The notes under the pieces were generated by a model. It saw only the letters and a program-made list of their open reading frames with translations, had not been told where the DNA came from and made no database searches. A stretch of 43,329 nt of DNA from an uncultured Treponema sp. (GTDB lineage: Bacteria; Spirochaetota; Spirochaetia; Treponematales; Treponemataceae): contig CALDWC010000127.1 of NCBI GenBank assembly GCA_937923945.1, forward strand, positions 1 through 43,329. The letters are read 5' to 3'. This document shows positions 41,762 to 43,329 of this stretch, piece by piece (the stretch's first letter is position 1; each line of letters begins with the position of its first letter). Made by a program: the position numbers and the translations under genes.

Positions 41762-43090
41762 ATGGTGAAAAAATATTGGTGCGGATTTTTGTTTGTAACG
41801 TTGCTTTCGTGTCTTTTTGCACAAGATGCGGAAATTGATGCGGCAAAACAATATTTTACGGCAAATGCCGTGCAGGATTGGCAAAACGGTACCATTGATG
41901 CTGAGCTGCAGCTGATTTTGCAAAAAGCGGGATTGAAAATGCCCGCCGATAGGAACGAAGCGTTTACTCTCATCCGCCGATATGCGCCGTCTCTTTTAAA
42001 AAATATTTACCTTTCGGTAGTGGTCGACTCTTCGCACTTACTGGGAAATTATGTCGCCGGCGGCTCAATCACGCTCAACGACCTTATCCGCATTATCGAT
42101 GAGAGCGAAAAAACGGATGTGCATCTCAGTCCAAAACAGGATAAAGCAGTGTTGTACGATTCGGCGGCTCTTTTAGAATTGTCAAAGCTGTTTATTAAAC
42201 ATAAAAATGCATACAAACCGACGGTACCGCCGGCGGCGTCTATTTCAAATGTATACTCGGGAATTGTCATTGACGCCCGCGGTAGCTTGCCCGTTCACGG
42301 TGAATACGTGCGTGATATACTTCGACCGGCTCTTTTCCCCAAAGTGCGGGATACCGATATGAACATTATTTTTGAAAAAAACATGGTTATTCCTGAGGTT
42401 TCACAAACGAGGCGGATTGTGCAATATACGACGAGTCTCGACGAAACGCCTTATACAAAGCTTATCGGAACGGCGCCTTTGCGGATTGTTGCACGCGGAC
42501 TTTTCGGCGTAAACCGCACGGATCCGGTTATCTCAAAAGAAGATGCGGCAAAAATTTTGTCGCGTCCTGAAAATTTAAAGCTGATTGCGGAAGGACGGGT
42601 GCTGATTATTTGCGATAAAGTGAAAAAGCAGCCGAGATATCCGCAGCCGGATGAATACTTTTATTTTGCGTACCGCGATGTTGAAACGGTTATCGGAGAC
42701 GATGACCGCGGCATCACCGTTGATCAAGTCCCCGATGACGGTATCCTTAAAATCACGATGGATAACGTTCACTTTGTTGCGGATAAATCGGATATTCTCC
42801 CGTCTGACTACGGACGCATTGACGTTATTGCGGAAGCGCTCCGGCGTTTGGGACCGAATGTGCGGTTTGTGATTGAAGGGCATACGGCGGAGTTGTATCG
42901 TCCGACGGAACAGCAGCTTCTGTCCGAACAGCGCGCCCTTGCGATGGCGAACGAACTTGCAAAACGCGGAATTGAAATCGGGCGGATTCAAACGATCGGC
43001 TTCGGAGCAACCGTACCGAAAGCGCCGAGCGATACCGAGCAAAATAAAGCTAAAAACCGCCGCGTTGAAATTAAAATTTTGCGAAAATAA
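41762..43090 (+). CDS. OmpA-family envelope protein
   Basis: Exported 442-aa protein. A signal stretch MVKKYWCGFLFVTLLSCLFA ends either at FAQ (signal peptidase I) or uses LLSC as a lipobox. The C-terminal 110 residues form an OmpA peptidoglycan-binding domain: VHFVADKSDILPSDYGRI, VRFVIEGHTAE, LLSEQRALAMANELAKRGI, GFGATVPKAPSD and KNRRVEI, with the binding Asp/Arg pattern. The N-terminal 330 residues are unfamiliar. It probably ties the outer envelope to the wall. AAGGA lies eight bases before the ATG. Confidence 0.88.
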   Translation: MVKKYWCGFLFVTLLSCLFAQDAEIDAAKQYFTANAVQDWQNGTIDAELQLILQKAGLKMPADRNEAFTLIRRYAPSLLKNIYLSVVVDSSHLLGNYVAGGSITLNDLIRIIDESEKTDVHLSPKQDKAVLYDSAALLELSKLFIKHKNAYKPTVPPAASISNVYSGIVIDARGSLPVHGEYVRDILRPALFPKVRDTDMNIIFEKNMVIPEVSQTRRIVQYTTSLDETPYTKLIGTAPLRIVARGLFGVNRTDPVISKEDAAKILSRPENLKLIAEGRVLIICDKVKKQPRYPQPDEYFYFAYRDVETVIGDDDRGITVDQVPDDGILKITMDNVHFVADKSDILPSDYGRIDVIAEALRRLGPNVRFVIEGHTAELYRPTEQQLLSEQRALAMANELAKRGIEIGRIQTIGFGATVPKAPSDTEQNKAKNRRVEIKILRK

Positions 43091-43142
43091 ATATTACCCG
43101 GAACGGGATTTTTCACCGAATGATTTTTGCGGGTGCCGTCAA

Positions 43143-43329
43143 GGAAATGCTGATAAAGGCTTGACGCCGTTTACCGGCAACTTTGCGAAGCAAAGTTTTT
43201 TGCAGAAGCAAAGTATCTCCTTTATTGTTTTTCAATGTTCAGTATAATTGGCTCTGAACATTTGCGAAACAATGGATTTTAAAGGTGGGCACTGAAAAGT
43301 AGTCTCTAAAAACATCAGTTTTTAGAGAC
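43143..43329 (+). mobile_element. TTAA palindromic mobile element, truncated by the window edge (copy H)
   Basis: Left end GGAAATGCTGATAAAGGCTT after TCAA, then the extra CAAAG palindrome, the middle hairpin (CAGTATAATTGG... CTGAACATT) and GGGCACTGA. After that an AGTAGTCTCTAAAAA segment begins, shared with copy G, and the window ends in a perfect 12-bp hairpin (GTCTCTAAAAAC 43302-43313, GTTTTTAGAGAC 43318-43329). The right end is outside. Confidence 0.75.

Overview
The window comes from a spirochaete, almost certainly a Treponema with a base composition in the mid-40s percent GC (estimated by eye), so not T. denticola. The evidence is the gene content: a flagellar operon ending in a FliG2-type switch protein, a second FliG paralogue of the FliG1 type, several lipoproteins with loose spirochaetal lipoboxes, an archaeal/eukaryal-length IleRS followed by a lipoprotein in the place of T. 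pallidum TP0453, and a TdeIII-like restriction-modification pair. The species is not resolved. Most of the sequence is ordinary chromosome.

Layout. 1-7618 (+): the end of a XerC-type recombinase, hslV, hslU, then flgB-flgC-fliE-fliF-fliG2-fliH with a near-consensus sigma-28 promoter before flgB. The expected fliI and fliJ do not follow; the synteny stops at a pair of palindromic mobile repeats. 7962-10455 (-): an ABC exporter (ATPase plus permease). 10594-13741 (-): a sulfur-flavoured operon of cysteine desulfidase, class I glutamine amidotransferase-like hydrolase and mnmA. 13848-19250 is the accessory island: a methyltransferase/endonuclease pair flanked by a 178-bp direct repeat carrying the methyltransferase start, a DtxR-type regulator, and a dead fic gene.

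19307-28509: ileS, a lipoprotein and an RNB exoribonuclease (+), dxs and a 29-codon basic protein (-), then rex (+). 28908-33179: gltS (-), ychF (+), a DJ-1/PfpI protein and fliG1 (-). 33374-38694: a FemAB-like transferase, tRNA-Tyr and tRNA-Thr, murB, tRNA-Leu, infA, a DksA-like protein, FlhX and a FliK-like protein, and maf. 38714-43090: an envelope cluster of a HEAT-repeat secreted protein, two lipoproteins and an OmpA-domain protein.

The most interesting system is a family of short non-coding palindromic elements, at least eleven copies in 43 kb. The long form is three consecutive hairpins with 15-nt terminal inverted repeats of the form GGARRCACTGATTAA. One copy splits the fic gene between two TTAA tetranucleotides. 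Removing the element and one TTAA restores the Fic reading frame exactly, which shows that this is a real transposable element with a TTAA target duplication. Shorter copies are single terminal hairpins of 42-43 nt. Copies supply the stop codons of rex and the FemAB-like gene, abut the mnmA stop, sit just upstream of the dksA-like ribosome binding site, and mark the flagellar synteny break. No transposase for them is encoded here. A second notable structure is a tandem pair of long perfect dyads over the -35 box of fic.
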